Made by a program: the position numbers and the translations under genes. The notes under the pieces were generated by a model that searched no databases, was not told the DNA's origin, and was given only the letters and a program-made list of their open reading frames with translations. Below are positions 46,124-59,662 of a stretch of 64,000 bases of DNA, one piece after another. Position 1 is the first letter of the stretch; each line of letters opens with the position of its first letter. The stretch covers positions 1 through 64,000 of the forward strand of contig NZ_JAQTZS010000012.1 of NCBI RefSeq assembly GCF_028687635.1. The letters run 5' to 3'. This DNA is from Malikia sp. (GTDB lineage Bacteria; Pseudomonadota; Gammaproteobacteria; Burkholderiales; Burkholderiaceae_C).

Positions 46124-46795
46124 TTACGCCAGATCGAAAAAGTTCAAGAGCTCAAGCGGATTATTTATCACGGCATCGGCGCCCCAGGCCGCCACATCAC
46201 CGGCGGCACCCAGGTAGCCGTAGGTGGCGGCGACCGTGGGCATGCCGGCGGCACGTCCCGCGACGATGTCGCGCTCGTCGTCGCCGACATAGAGGCAGGC
46301 CTCGGGCGGCAGGCCCAGGCGACGCGCGGCTTCGAGCAAGGGCTCCGGATGCGGCTTGGCATGCGGTGTGGTGTCGCCGCCGATCACCGTGGCGGCCAGA
46401 TCGAACAGCGACATCGTGGCGGTCAGCGGCAAGGCGAAGCGCTCGGACTTGTTGGTCACCACGCCCCAGCGCTTGCCGCCAGTCTGCAGCGCGCCAAGCA
46501 GTTCGGCGATGCCGTCGAAGGCTCGGGTGCGCTCGGTCAGGCAGGCTTCGTAGTTGGCGAAGAACTCCTGGCGCAGCGCCTCGAACTCGGGATGCTCCGG
46601 GCCGTAGCCGAAGGCGACGCCGATCATGCCGCGCGCCCCGGCGCCCGCCATCGGCCGGTACTGCTGGTAGGGCAAGGAGGGCAGACCGCGCCGCAGGCGC
46701 AGCAGGTCGGCCGCATGGCCGAGGTCGGGTGCGCTGTCGATCAGGGTGCCGTCGAGGTCGAACAGCACCGCCTGCAGATGGGTGAAGCTGCTCAT
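46124..46795 (-). CDS. gph: Phosphoglycolate phosphatase, HAD family
   Basis: A 223-residue HAD hydrolase that dephosphorylates 2-phosphoglycolate formed in DNA repair or oxygenation reactions. HAD motif I is [10 protein letters not shown] (about residues 12-21, nucleophile Asp), motif [11 protein letters not shown], motif III with Lys in [10 protein letters not shown] and motif [11 protein letters not shown]. Length and motif spacing fit Gph. The start overlaps the ubiG stop by ATGA, the common ubiG-gph order in betaproteobacteria. tmRNA starts 14 bp beyond the stop. Confidence 0.92.
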   Translation of the reverse strand: MSSFTHLQAVLFDLDGTLIDSAPDLGHAADLLRLRRGLPSLPYQQYRPMAGAGARGMIGVAFGYGPEHPEFEALRQEFFANYEACLTERTRAFDGIAELLGALQTGGKRWGVVTNKSERFALPLTATMSLFDLAATVIGGDTTPHAKPHPEPLLEAARRLGLPPEACLYVGDDERDIVAGRAAGMPTVAATYGYLGAAGDVAAWGADAVINNPLELLNFFDLA

Positions 46796-47517
46796 GCGGG
46801 CTTGCGGGTGGCGATCATGTAGTTGACGTTGGTGTCGCCGCTGAGCCAGTAGCGCTTGGTCAGCGGGTTGTACTCCATGCCGCGCGTGCCCTGCAGGTCC
46901 AGCCCGGCGGCGCGGCAATAGGACGCCAGCTCGCTGGGCTTGATGAACTTGGCGAACTCATGCGTGCCGCGCGGCAGCAGCTTCAACACATATTCGGCGC
47001 CCACAATGGCGAACAGGAAGGACTTCGGGTTGCGGTTGAGCGTCGAGAAGAACACCCAGCCGCCCGGCTTGACCAACTCGGCGCAGGCCTTGACGACCGA
47101 GGCCGGGTCCGGCACATGCTCAAGCATCTCCATGCAGGTGACGACGTCGAAGCTGGCCGGGCGCTCGGCCGCCAGCGCCTCGACCGCGATTTCGCGGTAG
47201 CTGACATTGGCCAGCTCCGATTCGAGCGCGTGCAGCTGGGCGACCTTGAGCGACCTGGTCGCGAGATCTACGCCCAGCACCTCGGCGCCCTGGCGCGCCA
47301 TGGCCTCGGCCAGGATGCCGCCGCCACAGCCGACGTCGAGCACCTGGCGGCCGGCCAGCGGCGCCTGCTTGGCGATCCAGTCCAGGCGCAGCGGGTTGAT
47401 CTGGTGCAGGGGGCGGAATTCGCTCTCGGGGTCCCACCAGTGGTGCGCCAGCTCGGAGAACTTGGCCAGCTCGGCCGGGTCCACGTTCACAGTCTTGTTC
47501 ATGTCAGGATTATCCAT
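46792..47517 (-). CDS. ubiG: Ubiquinone biosynthesis O-methyltransferase UbiG
   Basis: A 241-residue SAM-dependent methyltransferase that carries out both O-methylation steps of ubiquinone synthesis. The typical UbiG start is seen ([20 protein letters not shown], then [15 protein letters not shown]). SAM-binding motif I is [16 protein letters not shown] (about 65-80), and later [20 protein letters not shown] and [16 protein letters not shown] are conserved. ATG 47502 ([10 protein letters not shown]) is an alternative start to 47517. gph follows with an ATGA overlap. Confidence 0.95.
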   Translation of the reverse strand: MDNPDMNKTVNVDPAELAKFSELAHHWWDPESEFRPLHQINPLRLDWIAKQAPLAGRQVLDVGCGGGILAEAMARQGAEVLGVDLATRSLKVAQLHALESELANVSYREIAVEALAAERPASFDVVTCMEMLEHVPDPASVVKACAELVKPGGWVFFSTLNRNPKSFLFAIVGAEYVLKLLPRGTHEFAKFIKPSELASYCRAAGLDLQGTRGMEYNPLTKRYWLSGDTNVNYMIATRKPA

Positions 47518-47591
47518 CGGCGCAGTCAGACCAGTCGCAACCGTCGATTCTTTTCAGGCGACAAGCCGCCGAGCTCGCATGCGGCCGGATC

Positions 47592-48884
47592 TCATGGCCC
47601 GACGGCCTGATAGGTCAATATGCCCGCGTAATCCGACTCGCCTTCGTGGATCGCAGCCAGGTCTATGCGTCCGGGCGGCAACGCGACCAAGCCGACGAAA
47701 TAGCCATCCTGCTCCTTGAGTTCGCTGACGATCTCGTTGCCCTGGAATAGAGTCATCTGGCGTGATCCCTGCGACCTGAGCTTGAACGGCACCGGCTTGC
47801 CGGCCTCTAGCCGACCGTCGAGCGGCGAAACGAGCTCGACCTTGTGCGCATAGTAGCCGCCGTAAGTCTGCGGAAAGCCGTTCTGGTACCAACCGGAGGA
47901 ATCGAAGCGAACCTGGTAGTTGAGAGCCGGCTGCAGTTGCATGTCAGTCGGATTCTCCGCGACGTAGACGGCGACCTTGTACTCGCCGGCCTCTGGCGCT
48001 GCGAGCAACAGGCGACTGCCATCGGATGTGCGGACCTGCAATGACCACGGCTGGTCCGGTACCCCGGCAGGACGACTCAAAGCCGCCTGCATCCTCCTGT
48101 CGCTGCCGAAGTCGAAGACATAGGGCGCGGCAGCGGCGATGATGCGCTCGTCGGCATGACGCGAGATATCAAGACCCCAGCGCGCGAGGTCCGGGCGCTG
48201 GACGACCTTGCCGAGGAAGGAAGAAAACGCCACCGGCTGCGCCAGCAGCTGCCATTGCCTGTCGGCGGGGAAATGCGTCGTGATGAAAACCGTCGGCGGT
48301 GCCAGGAAATACGCGGGCGGACCTGCGGGGCGGCGCACGAAGCGGCGCGTTGCGTCATCAACGCCGCCGGCATCCCAAGTGGCATCGAGCAGGTGCCAGC
48401 GTCCGTCGAGACGGACAGCATTCCAGGCGTGGTTTTCCTTATCTGGCGACGCAGTCGCCAGCAACTCGCCGAGGCCCTTGGCGTAACCCGTGACCTTCCT
48501 GATTTCAAGCCCGGCGACTTTCCCCATCGCCACGACCAGCTCCGCGTAGCCGTCGCAGACGGCCTTGCCGCTCTGGTAGGTCTCGACAGCGCCATGACTG
48601 GCCATCAACTGGCCTGCCAGGTAGCTTTCGACGTCGTATTCGATGTAGCGCGAAGTCCAGCGGTGAATCGCGTAGAGCCTCTCACGCTCGTCGTCGAGCC
48701 CGGCGATCAGCCGCTTCGTAAGCTGCTCGATCGAATCCTGCTTCGGATAGCCGACTTCGACAACATGGGCATCAATCTGTCGCGCGCGCTCGCCGTGCGT
48801 TGTGAGGGGCGCACGAGGTGGCTTGCTGGTGCCGCAAGCCGCAAGCAGCAAGACCGCGACGACGAGGGAAGTGAGGGATTGCAT
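47592..48884 (-). CDS. Transglutaminase-like lipoprotein
   Basis: A 430-residue exported lipoprotein with signal peptide and lipobox (SLVVAVLLLAAC, Cys17). Residues about 50-200 form a transglutaminase/Kyphoscoliosis-peptidase-like core with catalytic Cys in GKAVCDGYAELV, His in KENHAWNAV and Asp in HLLDATWD. The C-terminal half is beta-rich (VRTSDGSRLLLAAPEAGEYK) and may bind a protein or glycan partner. Such proteins may crosslink or cleave envelope proteins; the true reaction is unknown. It stands alone, with 74 bp to ubiG downstream. Confidence 0.8.
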   Translation of the reverse strand: MQSLTSLVVAVLLLAACGTSKPPRAPLTTHGERARQIDAHVVEVGYPKQDSIEQLTKRLIAGLDDERERLYAIHRWTSRYIEYDVESYLAGQLMASHGAVETYQSGKAVCDGYAELVVAMGKVAGLEIRKVTGYAKGLGELLATASPDKENHAWNAVRLDGRWHLLDATWDAGGVDDATRRFVRRPAGPPAYFLAPPTVFITTHFPADRQWQLLAQPVAFSSFLGKVVQRPDLARWGLDISRHADERIIAAAAPYVFDFGSDRRMQAALSRPAGVPDQPWSLQVRTSDGSRLLLAAPEAGEYKVAVYVAENPTDMQLQPALNYQVRFDSSGWYQNGFPQTYGGYYAHKVELVSPLDGRLEAGKPVPFKLRSQGSRQMTLFQGNEIVSELKEQDGYFVGLVALPPGRIDLAAIHEGESDYAGILTYQAVGP

Positions 48885-48931
48885 CGCAATCGGTTCGGAA
48901 CAATATGACTGGCGATTGTTTCCATGGAAGT

Positions 48932-48953
48932 AAAAAACCGCGCCGAGGCGCGG
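48932..48953 (-). terminator. Terminator after the OmpA-family gene
   Basis: On the minus strand CCGCGC pairs with GCGCGG around CTCG, followed by six T (48937-48932). It lies 26 bp after the OmpA-family stop at 48979. Confidence 0.8.
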
Positions 48954-48978
48954 TCTTTCCGAATCCCGGGATAGGGGA

Positions 48979-49608
48979 TTACTTGGTGCCGACGACTTCG
49001 ATTTCGACGCGGCGGTTCTTGGCGCGGCCAGCGGCGGTCTTGTTGTTAGCGACCGGCTGCTTCTCGCCCTTGCCTTCGGTGTAGACGCGGTTCTTTTCGA
49101 TGCCCTTGGACACCAGGTAAGCCTTGACGGCTTCCGAACGCTTGATCGACAGCTTCTGGTTGTAGGCGTCGGAGCCGACCGAGTCGGTGTGACCGACGGC
49201 GATGATCACTTCGAGGTTGACGCCCTTGACCTTGGAGACCAGATCGTCGAGCTTGGCCTTGCCTTCGGGCTTCAGGACGGCCTTGTCGAAGTCGAAGAAA
49301 GCGTCAGCAGCGAAGGTGACCTTGGAAGCAGCCACCGGAGCGGGAGCAGCCTTGGGGACCGGAGCAGCAGCGACGGGAGCCGGAGCCGGAGCTGCCGGAG
49401 CCGGAGCTGCCGGCACGATGGCGCCGTCGCAACCCTGGGCAGCGGTGGCCGGGGTCCAGTTGGAATCGCGCCAGCACAGTTCGTTGGTGCCGTTCTTCCA
49501 AACCAGTTCGTTGGTGCCGTTCTTCCAGTTGTCGACGGTCTGAGCGCCGGCAGCAGTTGCCAGGGCAGCGGTAGCGAACAACATGGCCACTTTGTTGAGC
49601 TTGATCAT
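48979..49608 (-). CDS. OmpA-family outer membrane protein
   Basis: A 209-residue envelope protein. A signal peptide (KVAMLFATAALATAAGAQ) is followed by a short Trp-rich segment and a Pro/Ala-rich linker (about 60-95). The C-terminal OmpA domain binds peptidoglycan (FFDFDKAVLKPEGKAKLDDL, VGHTDSVGSDAYNQKLSIKR and GKGEKQPVANNKTAAGRAKN, with NRRVEIEV). This domain layout without a beta barrel is common in betaproteobacterial major proteins of this type. A 27-bp tandem duplication (49477-49527) repeats nine residues (WKNGTNEL plus one) near the N-terminus. Confidence 0.9.
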   Translation of the reverse strand: MIKLNKVAMLFATAALATAAGAQTVDNWKNGTNELVWKNGTNELCWRDSNWTPATAAQGCDGAIVPAAPAPAAPAPAPVAAAPVPKAAPAPVAASKVTFAADAFFDFDKAVLKPEGKAKLDDLVSKVKGVNLEVIIAVGHTDSVGSDAYNQKLSIKRSEAVKAYLVSKGIEKNRVYTEGKGEKQPVANNKTAAGRAKNRRVEIEVVGTK

Positions 49609-49902
49609 GGTTTCCTCGGTTTTGTTGGCGCAGATGCCTGCGAATTGAGTTGCACGCCCCGACAGTTCCTACCGGCAGCGGGTATTTATCATTGTGCCAC
49701 AAGGAAGGAACTAACCAACCCGGGCACAAACCGCCTCCCAGCCCACCCTGTTCCGCACCCCCATTCTGTTGCGGTGCCGCAACAAGGCTGGATGCTGTCC
49801 CTATCCGATGGCTTGTGCCGCCCGGTACGGGCGCGGTCCGGTTCGGCGACTTAAAATACTCAGTTAACCTTTACCAGACGACCCACCGGTCCCGTCGCGC
49901 CC

Positions 49903-52569
<2,667 letters not shown>

Positions 52570-52593
52570 CAGCAACCGCACCGAAAGCCACCT

Positions 52594-53685
52594 ATGAAGC
52601 GACCCTACAACTTCTCCGCCGGCCCGGCCACCATGCCCGAGGCCGTGCTGCAACAAGCCGCCGCCGAGATGCTGGACTGGCATGGCAGCGGCATGGGCGT
52701 GATGGAAATGAGCCATCGCGGCAAGGAATTCATCTCGATCCACGAGCAGGCCGAGGCCGACCTGCGCGAGCTGCTCGCGGTGCCGGCCCACTTCCGCATC
52801 CTGTTCATGCAGGGTGGCGCGCTGGCCGAGAACGCGATCATCCCGCTCAACCTGGCGCGCGGCGGCGCGGCCGACTTCGTCGTGACCGGCGGCTGGAGCC
52901 AGAAATCCTACAAGGAGGCGGCCAAGTTCTGTCAGGCGCGACTGGCGGCATCGACCCAGGTGTCCGGCTTCACCACCCTGCCCGACCCGGCCAGCTGGCA
53001 GCTCGGTGCCGACAGCGCCTATGTGCATGTCTGCAGCAACGAGACCATCCACGGCGTCGAGTTTCACGAACTACCCGACCTCAAGGCGCTGGGCTGCGAC
53101 GCCCCGCTGGTGGTCGACTTCTCGTCCAACGTGGCCTCGCGCCCGGTCGACTGGAGCCGCGTCGGCCTGGCCTTCGGCGGCGCGCAGAAGAACCTGGGCC
53201 CGGCCGGTCTGACGCTGGTGATCGTGCGCGAGGACCTGCTCGGTCACGCCTTGCCGCAATGCCCGAGCGCCTTCGATTACAAGCTGGTGGCCGAGGCCGG
53301 CTCGATGTACAACACACCGCCGACCTACGCCATCTACATGGCCGGCCTGGTGTTCCAGTGGCTGAAACGTCAGGGCGGCGTCGCCGCGATCGAGGCGGCC
53401 AACATCGCCAAGGCGCAGCTGTTCTACGACTACCTCGACGGCTCGCAGCTGTACGAGAACCGGGTCGCGCGCGATTGCCGCTCGCGCATGAACATCCCCT
53501 TCTTCCTGCGCGACGAGGGCCGCAACGACGCCTTCCTGGCCGGCGCCAAGGCGGCCGGGCTGCTGCAGCTCAAGGGCCACAAGTCGGTCGGCGGCATGCG
53601 CGCCAGCCTCTACAACGCGATGCCGATCGAAGGCGTGCAGGCGCTGGTCGCCTACATGCAGGAATTCGAGCGTACCCAGGCCTGA
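52594..53685 (+). CDS. serC: Phosphoserine aminotransferase
   Basis: A 363-residue PLP enzyme converting 3-phosphohydroxypyruvate to phosphoserine (serine synthesis) and acting in the pyridoxine pathway. The opening [20 protein letters not shown] is diagnostic, and [19 protein letters not shown] carries the PLP-binding Lys. [11 protein letters not shown] and [17 protein letters not shown] are also conserved. It starts 24 bp after gyrA, as in many beta- and gammaproteobacteria, and pheA follows 15 bp later. Confidence 0.97.
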   Translation: MKRPYNFSAGPATMPEAVLQQAAAEMLDWHGSGMGVMEMSHRGKEFISIHEQAEADLRELLAVPAHFRILFMQGGALAENAIIPLNLARGGAADFVVTGGWSQKSYKEAAKFCQARLAASTQVSGFTTLPDPASWQLGADSAYVHVCSNETIHGVEFHELPDLKALGCDAPLVVDFSSNVASRPVDWSRVGLAFGGAQKNLGPAGLTLVIVREDLLGHALPQCPSAFDYKLVAEAGSMYNTPPTYAIYMAGLVFQWLKRQGGVAAIEAANIAKAQLFYDYLDGSQLYENRVARDCRSRMNIPFFLRDEGRNDAFLAGAKAAGLLQLKGHKSVGGMRASLYNAMPIEGVQALVAYMQEFERTQA

Positions 53686-53700
53686 GAAAAACCTAGCTTC

Positions 53701-54819
53701 ATGACCGACAAGACCCCCCAACCGGCCGGACCGGTGCAAAGCGCCGCCCTGGGCGAGCTGCGCATCCAGATCGATGCGCTCGACCACCAGCTGCTGCAGC
53801 TGCTGAACCAGCGCGCGCGCGTGGCCGAACAGGTCGGCGCCATCAAGCGCGCCGAGGGTTCGCCCTTCTTCCGTCCTGACCGCGTGGCCCAGGTGATCGC
53901 CAAGATCGAGGCGGCCAACCCGGGCCCGCTGCTCAACGCCCATGTGGCCGCGATCTGGCGCGAGATCATGTCGGCCTGCCTGGCGCTGGAGTCGCCGCAG
54001 CGCGTCGCCGTGCTGGGCCCCGAGGGCACTTTCTGCGAGCAGGCGGCGGTCGAGTTCTTCGGCAGCGCAGCCAACCTGATCTACTGTTCGAGCTTCGACG
54101 AGGTCTTCCAGTCCACCACCTCGGGCAACGCCCAGTACGGCGTGGTCGCGATCGAGAACTCGACCGAGGGCGCGGTGGCACGTTCGCTCGACCTGTTCCT
54201 GCGCTCGCCGGTGCATGTGATCGGGCAGGTCAGCCTGCAGGTGCGCCACAACCTGCTGCGCCAGAGCGATGCGCTAGAAGGCATCGAGGTCGTGCTGGCG
54301 CATCCGCAGGCGCTGGCGCAATGCCAGAACTGGCTGTCCAAGCACCTGCCCAACGCCGAGCGGCGCGCGGTTTCGAGCAACGCCGAGGGCGCGCGCCTGG
54401 CCGCGGCCAACCCGACCTGGGCCGGCATCGCGAGCGAGCGCGCCGCAGCCCAGTTCGGGCTGCACATCGTCTCGCACGCGATCCAGGACGAGGCCTTCAA
54501 CCGCACCCGCTTCGCCGTGATCTGCCTGCCCCAGACCATGGCGATGCCGCCGGCCACGGGCAAGGACTGCACCAGCCTGGTGGTCTCGGTGCCGAACAAG
54601 CCCGGCGCGGTGCATGACCTGCTGGTGCCGCTCAAGCAGAACGGCGTCTCGCTGACCCGCTTCGAGTCGCGCCCGGCCAAGTCGGGCCAGTGGGAGTACT
54701 ACTTCTACATGGACATCGCGGGCCACCCGTCGCAGCCGCAGGTCGCCGCCGCGCTCGACGAACTCAAGGGCCTGTGCGCCTTCTACCAGGTGCTGGGCGC
54801 CTACCCGACCGCCGACTGA
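53701..54819 (+). CDS. pheA: Chorismate mutase / prephenate dehydratase (P-protein)
   Basis: A 372-residue bifunctional enzyme of phenylalanine synthesis. The AroQ-type chorismate mutase domain (about 13-100) has ELRIQIDALDHQLLQLLNQR. The prephenate dehydratase domain (about 105-280) shows VAVLGPEGTFCEQAAVEFFG and GVVAIENSTEGAVARSLDLF, with NRTRFAVI near its end. The ACT regulatory domain closes the protein (LVVSVPNKPGAVHDLLVPLK, then LTRFESRPAKSGQWEYYFYM). It senses phenylalanine by ACT in relatives. tyrA begins 34 bp later. Confidence 0.97.
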   Translation: MTDKTPQPAGPVQSAALGELRIQIDALDHQLLQLLNQRARVAEQVGAIKRAEGSPFFRPDRVAQVIAKIEAANPGPLLNAHVAAIWREIMSACLALESPQRVAVLGPEGTFCEQAAVEFFGSAANLIYCSSFDEVFQSTTSGNAQYGVVAIENSTEGAVARSLDLFLRSPVHVIGQVSLQVRHNLLRQSDALEGIEVVLAHPQALAQCQNWLSKHLPNAERRAVSSNAEGARLAAANPTWAGIASERAAAQFGLHIVSHAIQDEAFNRTRFAVICLPQTMAMPPATGKDCTSLVVSVPNKPGAVHDLLVPLKQNGVSLTRFESRPAKSGQWEYYFYMDIAGHPSQPQVAAALDELKGLCAFYQVLGAYPTAD

Positions 54820-54852
54820 TCCGGCGCCGCTGCTTTTTTTCCTGATTCTTCT

Positions 54853-55749
54853 ATGTTCGAGCAACTCGGTCTGATCGGCTGCGGCCTCATGGGCGGCTCC
54901 TTCGCGCTCGCGCTCAAGGAGGCTGGCCTGGTGCGCCAGGTCGTCGGCTACAGCAAGTCGGAGCGCACGCGCGAGCGCGCGCTGGCACTCGGCGCGATCG
55001 ATATCTGCGCCGAGACGCTGGAGCAAGCGGTCGAGGGCTCCGACCTGGTGCTGCTGGCGGTGCCAGTAGCGGCCACCGAGTCCAGCCTGGCCGCGATCGC
55101 GCCGGTATTGGCGCCACGCGCGCTGCTGATGGATGTGGGCTCGACCAAGTGCGATGTGGTGGCCGCGGCGCGGCGCGCGCTTGGCGAGCGGCTGAGTCGC
55201 TTCGTGCCGGCGCACCCGATCGCCGGCAAGGAGTCCGCCGGCATCGAGCACGCCGACGTGGCGCTCTACCACGAGCGCCAGCTGATCCTGACCCCACTGC
55301 CCGAGACCCACCCGCCGCTGGTCGCGTTGGCCGCAGAACTCTGGAGCCTGCTGGGCAGCCAGGTGCTGCAGATGAGCCCCGAGCGGCACGACGCCGCCTA
55401 CGCCAGCGTCAGCCACCTGCCGCACCTGCTGGCCTTTGCCGCGATGAACGCCATCCTGGGACAGCCGCAGGCCGACGAATGGCTGGCGCTGGCAGGACCG
55501 GGATTCCGCGACTTCAGCCGCATCGCGGCCAGCGACCCGAGCGTCTGGCGCGACATCCTGCTGGCCAACCGCGAACAGGTGCTCGCACAGTCGCGTCATT
55601 TGCGCGCGGCGCTCGACACGCTCGAAGCCACCATGCAGGCCGGCGACGCCAGCGCGCTGCAAGCCCTGATCACCCAGGCCAGCCAGGCCCGCGCCGGCTG
55701 GCGGCTCGGTGGCTCGACCCCCTCCCCTTCAGAAGCCGATCCGGCCTGA
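54853..55749 (+). CDS. tyrA: Prephenate dehydrogenase
   Basis: A 298-residue NAD(P)-dependent enzyme turning prephenate into 4-hydroxyphenylpyruvate for tyrosine synthesis. The Rossmann motif is LGLIGCGLMGGSFALALKEA (residues about 5-24). DVGSTKCDVV and PAHPIAGKESAGIEHADV hold substrate-binding residues, with a later SHLPHLLAFAAMNA. No chorismate mutase domain is attached, and pheA supplies that activity. The aroA-cmk gene starts 7 bp downstream. Confidence 0.95.
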   Translation: MFEQLGLIGCGLMGGSFALALKEAGLVRQVVGYSKSERTRERALALGAIDICAETLEQAVEGSDLVLLAVPVAATESSLAAIAPVLAPRALLMDVGSTKCDVVAAARRALGERLSRFVPAHPIAGKESAGIEHADVALYHERQLILTPLPETHPPLVALAAELWSLLGSQVLQMSPERHDAAYASVSHLPHLLAFAAMNAILGQPQADEWLALAGPGFRDFSRIAASDPSVWRDILLANREQVLAQSRHLRAALDTLEATMQAGDASALQALITQASQARAGWRLGGSTPSPSEADPA

Positions 55750-55755
55750 CCCAAC

Positions 55756-57774
55756 ATGTACTCGACCCATTTCCTCGACCTGCCGCCGCTGCGCGCGGCC
55801 GGCGGCAGCGTGACCCTGCCCGGCTCCAAGAGCATCTCCAACCGCGTGCTGCTGCTGGCGGCCCTGAGCGCGGGCGAGACCACCCTCCACGACCTGCTCG
55901 ACTCGGACGACACCCGCGTGATGCTGGCCGCGCTCGAGACCCTGGGCTGCGGCATCGAGCGCCTGGGCGGCCACAGCGTCAAGGTGCGCGGCCTGGCGGG
56001 TGCACTGCCGGTCCAGTCGGCCGACCTGTTCCTGGGCAACGCCGGCACCGCGATGCGTCCGCTGACCGCCGCGCTCGCGCTGCTGGCGGCGCAGCAGGGC
56101 GGAAAGTTCGAGCTGCGCGGCATCGCGCGCATGCACGAGCGCCCGATCGGCGACCTGGTCGACGGCCTGCGCCAGCTCGGCTGCCCGGTCGACTACCTGG
56201 GCAACGAGGGCTACCCGCCGCTGCGCCTGGGTCATGGCGAGCCGGCCACACTGCAACTAGACAAAGCCATCCAGGTACGCGGCAATGTGTCGAGCCAGTT
56301 CCTGACCGCGTTGTTGCTGGCGCTGCCGCTGGTCGCCACCCAGGACGTGGTGATCGAGGTGGTGGGCGAGCTGATCTCCAAGCCCTACATCGAGATCACG
56401 CTCAAGCTGCTGGAGCGCTTCGGCGTCACCGTGCGGCGCGAAGGCTGGCAGCGATTCATCATCCCGGCCGGCAGCCGCTACCGTTCGCCGGGCAGCATCC
56501 ACGTCGAGGGCGATGCGTCATCGGCGAGCTACTTCGTGGCGCTGGGCGCGATCGCCGAATCGGAACAAGGCCTCACGATCCAGGGCGTGGGGCTCGATTC
56601 GATCCAGGGCGATATCCGCTTCGTCGAGGCGGCACAAGCCATGGGCGCGCAGGTGACGGGATCGGCCAACAGCCTGCAGATCCGCCGTGGCGCCTGGCCG
56701 CTGAAGGCGATCGACCTCGACTGCAACCACATTCCCGACGCCGCGATGACGCTGGCCGTGATGGCGCTTTACGCCGACGGCACGACCACGCTGCGCAACA
56801 TCGAGAGCTGGCGCGTCAAGGAGACCGACCGCATCGCCGCCATGGCCTGCGAACTGCGCAAGCTCGGCGCCAGCGTCGAGGAAGGCCAGGACTACATCAA
56901 GGTGACCCCGCCGGCAGCCGACGGCTGGCAGGCCGCGTCCATCCACACCTATGACGACCACCGGGTCGCGATGTGCTTCTCGCTCGCGGCCTTCAACCCG
57001 GCCGGACTGCCGGTGCGGATCGAGGACCCGAAATGCGTCGCCAAGACTTTCCCGGACTATTTCGAGGCGCTGTTCTCGGTCGTGCAGGCTGACTTCAAAG
57101 ACATCCCGGTGATCTGCGTCGACGGCCCGACGGCTTCGGGCAAGGGCACGCTGGCCAGCCAGCTCGCGCAGCGCCTGGGCTACCAGCTGCTGGACTCGGG
57201 CGCGCTGTACCGCGTCACGGCCTACGCCGCGCTGCAGGCCGGGCTGACACTCGAAGCGGGCGACGAGGCAGCGATTGCCGATCTGGCCCGCCGCCTGCCG
57301 GTGAGCTTCGACGGCGAGCGCGTGCTGCTGTCGGGCCAGGACGTGACCGACGCGATCCGCAGCGAAACCGGCGGCATGAACGCCTCGAAAGTCTCGGTGC
57401 TGCCCGCCGTGCGCGCGGCGCTGGTCGAGCTGCAGCACAGCTTCCGCCGCCTGCCGGGACTGGTCGCCGACGGCCGCGACATGGGCACGGTGATCTTCCC
57501 CGGCGCGCCACTCAAGGTCTTCCTGAGCGCGAGCGCCGAGCAGCGCGCCGCTCGCCGCCATAAGCAGTTGATTTCCAAAGGCGTCGATGCTAGACTAGCA
57601 GACCTTTTGGCCGACTTGGTCGAGCGTGACTTGCGCGACACCACGCGCCAGAGCGCTCCGCTCAAGCCGGCCGAGGACGCCTTGCCGCTGGACAACTCCG
57701 AGCTGGGCATCGAGGAATCGGTGCGGCTCGTGTTGTCCTGGTGGCAAGGCAGGCGCCCCTTCCAGGGCACCTGA
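55756..57774 (+). CDS. EPSP synthase / cytidylate kinase fusion
   Basis: A 672-residue fusion. Residues 1 to about 445 are 5-enolpyruvylshikimate-3-phosphate synthase (AroA): [18 protein letters not shown], then [20 protein letters not shown] and [20 protein letters not shown] with [11 protein letters not shown]. Residues about 450-672 are cytidylate kinase (Cmk): P-loop [34 protein letters not shown] and [20 protein letters not shown]. The two enzymes, from the shikimate and pyrimidine pathways, are separate adjacent genes (aroA, cmk) in most proteobacteria; here no stop separates them. Such fusions are known in some Burkholderiales. rpsA follows as usual. Confidence 0.95.
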   Translation: MYSTHFLDLPPLRAAGGSVTLPGSKSISNRVLLLAALSAGETTLHDLLDSDDTRVMLAALETLGCGIERLGGHSVKVRGLAGALPVQSADLFLGNAGTAMRPLTAALALLAAQQGGKFELRGIARMHERPIGDLVDGLRQLGCPVDYLGNEGYPPLRLGHGEPATLQLDKAIQVRGNVSSQFLTALLLALPLVATQDVVIEVVGELISKPYIEITLKLLERFGVTVRREGWQRFIIPAGSRYRSPGSIHVEGDASSASYFVALGAIAESEQGLTIQGVGLDSIQGDIRFVEAAQAMGAQVTGSANSLQIRRGAWPLKAIDLDCNHIPDAAMTLAVMALYADGTTTLRNIESWRVKETDRIAAMACELRKLGASVEEGQDYIKVTPPAADGWQAASIHTYDDHRVAMCFSLAAFNPAGLPVRIEDPKCVAKTFPDYFEALFSVVQADFKDIPVICVDGPTASGKGTLASQLAQRLGYQLLDSGALYRVTAYAALQAGLTLEAGDEAAIADLARRLPVSFDGERVLLSGQDVTDAIRSETGGMNASKVSVLPAVRAALVELQHSFRRLPGLVADGRDMGTVIFPGAPLKVFLSASAEQRAARRHKQLISKGVDARLADLLADLVERDLRDTTRQSAPLKPAEDALPLDNSELGIEESVRLVLSWWQGRRPFQGT

Positions 57775-57962
57775 AACGTGAGCGCCCCGCCCGGGGCGCT
57801 TGCATTGGCCCATTTCGGGCCAGGCCCCGAAGGCCCCGCCGGATGTGATCCGCAGGCCTCAGGGATATCAACCTGCAACCCGCGCCGCCTGCTCTGGCGA
57901 CGCGTATTGGCATCTGCCGCGCGCCTGTTCCCATTCAGCTGGGCGAGCGGTTTAGGAAAAAC

Positions 57963-59642
57963 ATGTCTGAATCTTTTGCCGCCCTGTTTGAAGAATCTCT
58001 GCAACGTGCCAACATGCGCGCGGGCGAGGTCATCACCGCCGAAGTCGTTCGCATCGAGCACAACCATGTGGTCGTCAACGCCGGTCTGAAGTCCGAAGCC
58101 TACGTGCCGATCGCAGAATTCAAGAACGACCAGGGCGAACTCGAAGTCCAGGTCGGTGACTTCGTGTCGGTCGCGATCGACTCGGTCGAAAACGGCTACG
58201 GCGACACCCTGCTGAGCCGCGACAAGGCCAAGCGCCTGGCTTCGTGGATGGCGCTGGAAAAGGCCCTGGAATCCGGCGAATTCGTCACCGGCACCACCGG
58301 CGCCAAGGTCAAGGGCGGCCTCAAGGTCATGGTCAACGGCATCAGCGCCTTCCTGCCGGGCTCGCTGGTCGACAGCCGTCCGACCAAGGACCTGACCCCG
58401 TACGAGAACAAGACCCTGGAATTCAAGGTCATCAAGCTCGACCGCAAGCGCAACAACGTCGTGCTGAGCCGCCGTGCCGTGGTCGAAGCCTCGATGGGCG
58501 AAGAGCGCGCCAAGCTGATGGAAACCCTGCGCGAAGGCGCGATCGTTTCCGGCGTGGTCAAGAACATCACCGAATACGGTGCCTTCGTTGACCTCGGCGG
58601 CATCGACGGCCTGCTGCACATCACCGACATGGCATGGCGCCGCGTGCGTCACCCGTCGGAAGTCGTGACCGCTGGCCAGGAAATCACCGCCAAGGTCCTG
58701 AAGTTCGACACCGAGAAGCAACGCGTCTCGCTGGGTCTGAAGCAGATGGGCGACGATCCGTGGCTGGGCGTTTCGCGCCGCTACCCGTCGAGCACCCGCA
58801 TGTTCGGCAAGGTCACCAACATCGCCGACTACGGCGCCTTCGTCGAGCTGGAACCCGGCATCGAAGGTCTGGTGCACGTGTCCGAAATGGACTGGACCAA
58901 CAAGAACATCGCTCCGAACAAGATCGTGTCGCTGGGCGACGAGGTCGAAGTCATGGTGCTCGAGATCGACGAAGACAAGCGTCGCATCTCGCTGGGCATG
59001 AAGCAGTGCAAGGCCAACCCGTGGCAGGAATTCGCGCAAAACACCAAGCGCGGCGACCGTGTCAAGGGCCCGATCAAGTCGATCACCGACTTCGGCGTCT
59101 TCGTCGGCCTGGCTGCCGGCATCGACGGCCTGGTCCACCTGTCCGACCTGTCGTGGAACGAAACGGGTGAAGCCGCCGTCCGCAACTACAAGAAGGGCCA
59201 GGAAGTCGAAGCCATCGTTCTGGGCGTGGACGTGGACCGCGAGCGCATCAGCCTGGGCATCAAGCAGCTCGACAGCGACCCGTTCACCACCTTCGTGTCG
59301 ATCAACGACAAGGGCCAGACCGTCACCGGCAAGGTCAAGACCGTCGACGCCCGTGGCGCCGAGATCGACCTGGGCGAGGACATCGTCGGCTACCTGCGCG
59401 CTTCGGAAATCTCGCGCGACCGCGTGGAAGACGCCCGCAACGTGCTGAAGGAAGGCGATGAAGTGACCGCGGTCGTGGTGAACGTGGATCGCAAGACCCG
59501 CAACATCCAGCTGTCGATCAAGGCCAAGGACATGGCCGAGCAACAGGAAGCCATGGCTTCGCTGAGCCAGACCGCTGGCAACGCCGGCACCACCAGCCTG
59601 GGCGCCCTGCTGCGCGCCAAGCTGGACAGCAACAACGGCTAA
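57963..59642 (+). CDS. rpsA: 30S ribosomal protein S1
   Basis: A 559-residue RNA-binding protein that guides mRNA to the 30S subunit. Six S1-type OB repeats are visible, for example [20 protein letters not shown] in the first, then repeated [40 protein letters not shown] and [19 protein letters not shown]. Codon use is highly biased, typical of strongly expressed genes. It lies 188 bp after the AroA-Cmk fusion, with a GC hairpin at 57781-57800. AGGA is at 57952. A strong terminator follows at 59663. Confidence 0.97.
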   Translation: MSESFAALFEESLQRANMRAGEVITAEVVRIEHNHVVVNAGLKSEAYVPIAEFKNDQGELEVQVGDFVSVAIDSVENGYGDTLLSRDKAKRLASWMALEKALESGEFVTGTTGAKVKGGLKVMVNGISAFLPGSLVDSRPTKDLTPYENKTLEFKVIKLDRKRNNVVLSRRAVVEASMGEERAKLMETLREGAIVSGVVKNITEYGAFVDLGGIDGLLHITDMAWRRVRHPSEVVTAGQEITAKVLKFDTEKQRVSLGLKQMGDDPWLGVSRRYPSSTRMFGKVTNIADYGAFVELEPGIEGLVHVSEMDWTNKNIAPNKIVSLGDEVEVMVLEIDEDKRRISLGMKQCKANPWQEFAQNTKRGDRVKGPIKSITDFGVFVGLAAGIDGLVHLSDLSWNETGEAAVRNYKKGQEVEAIVLGVDVDRERISLGIKQLDSDPFTTFVSINDKGQTVTGKVKTVDARGAEIDLGEDIVGYLRASEISRDRVEDARNVLKEGDEVTAVVVNVDRKTRNIQLSIKAKDMAEQQEAMASLSQTAGNAGTTSLGALLRAKLDSNNG

Positions 59643-59662
59643 TCCCTAACCGTTAGCGCCAG

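Noticed and set aside
57222-59543. 773-residue minus-strand frame opposite the cmk domain and rpsA
   Set aside because: Antisense to highly conserved rpsA; no domain seen.
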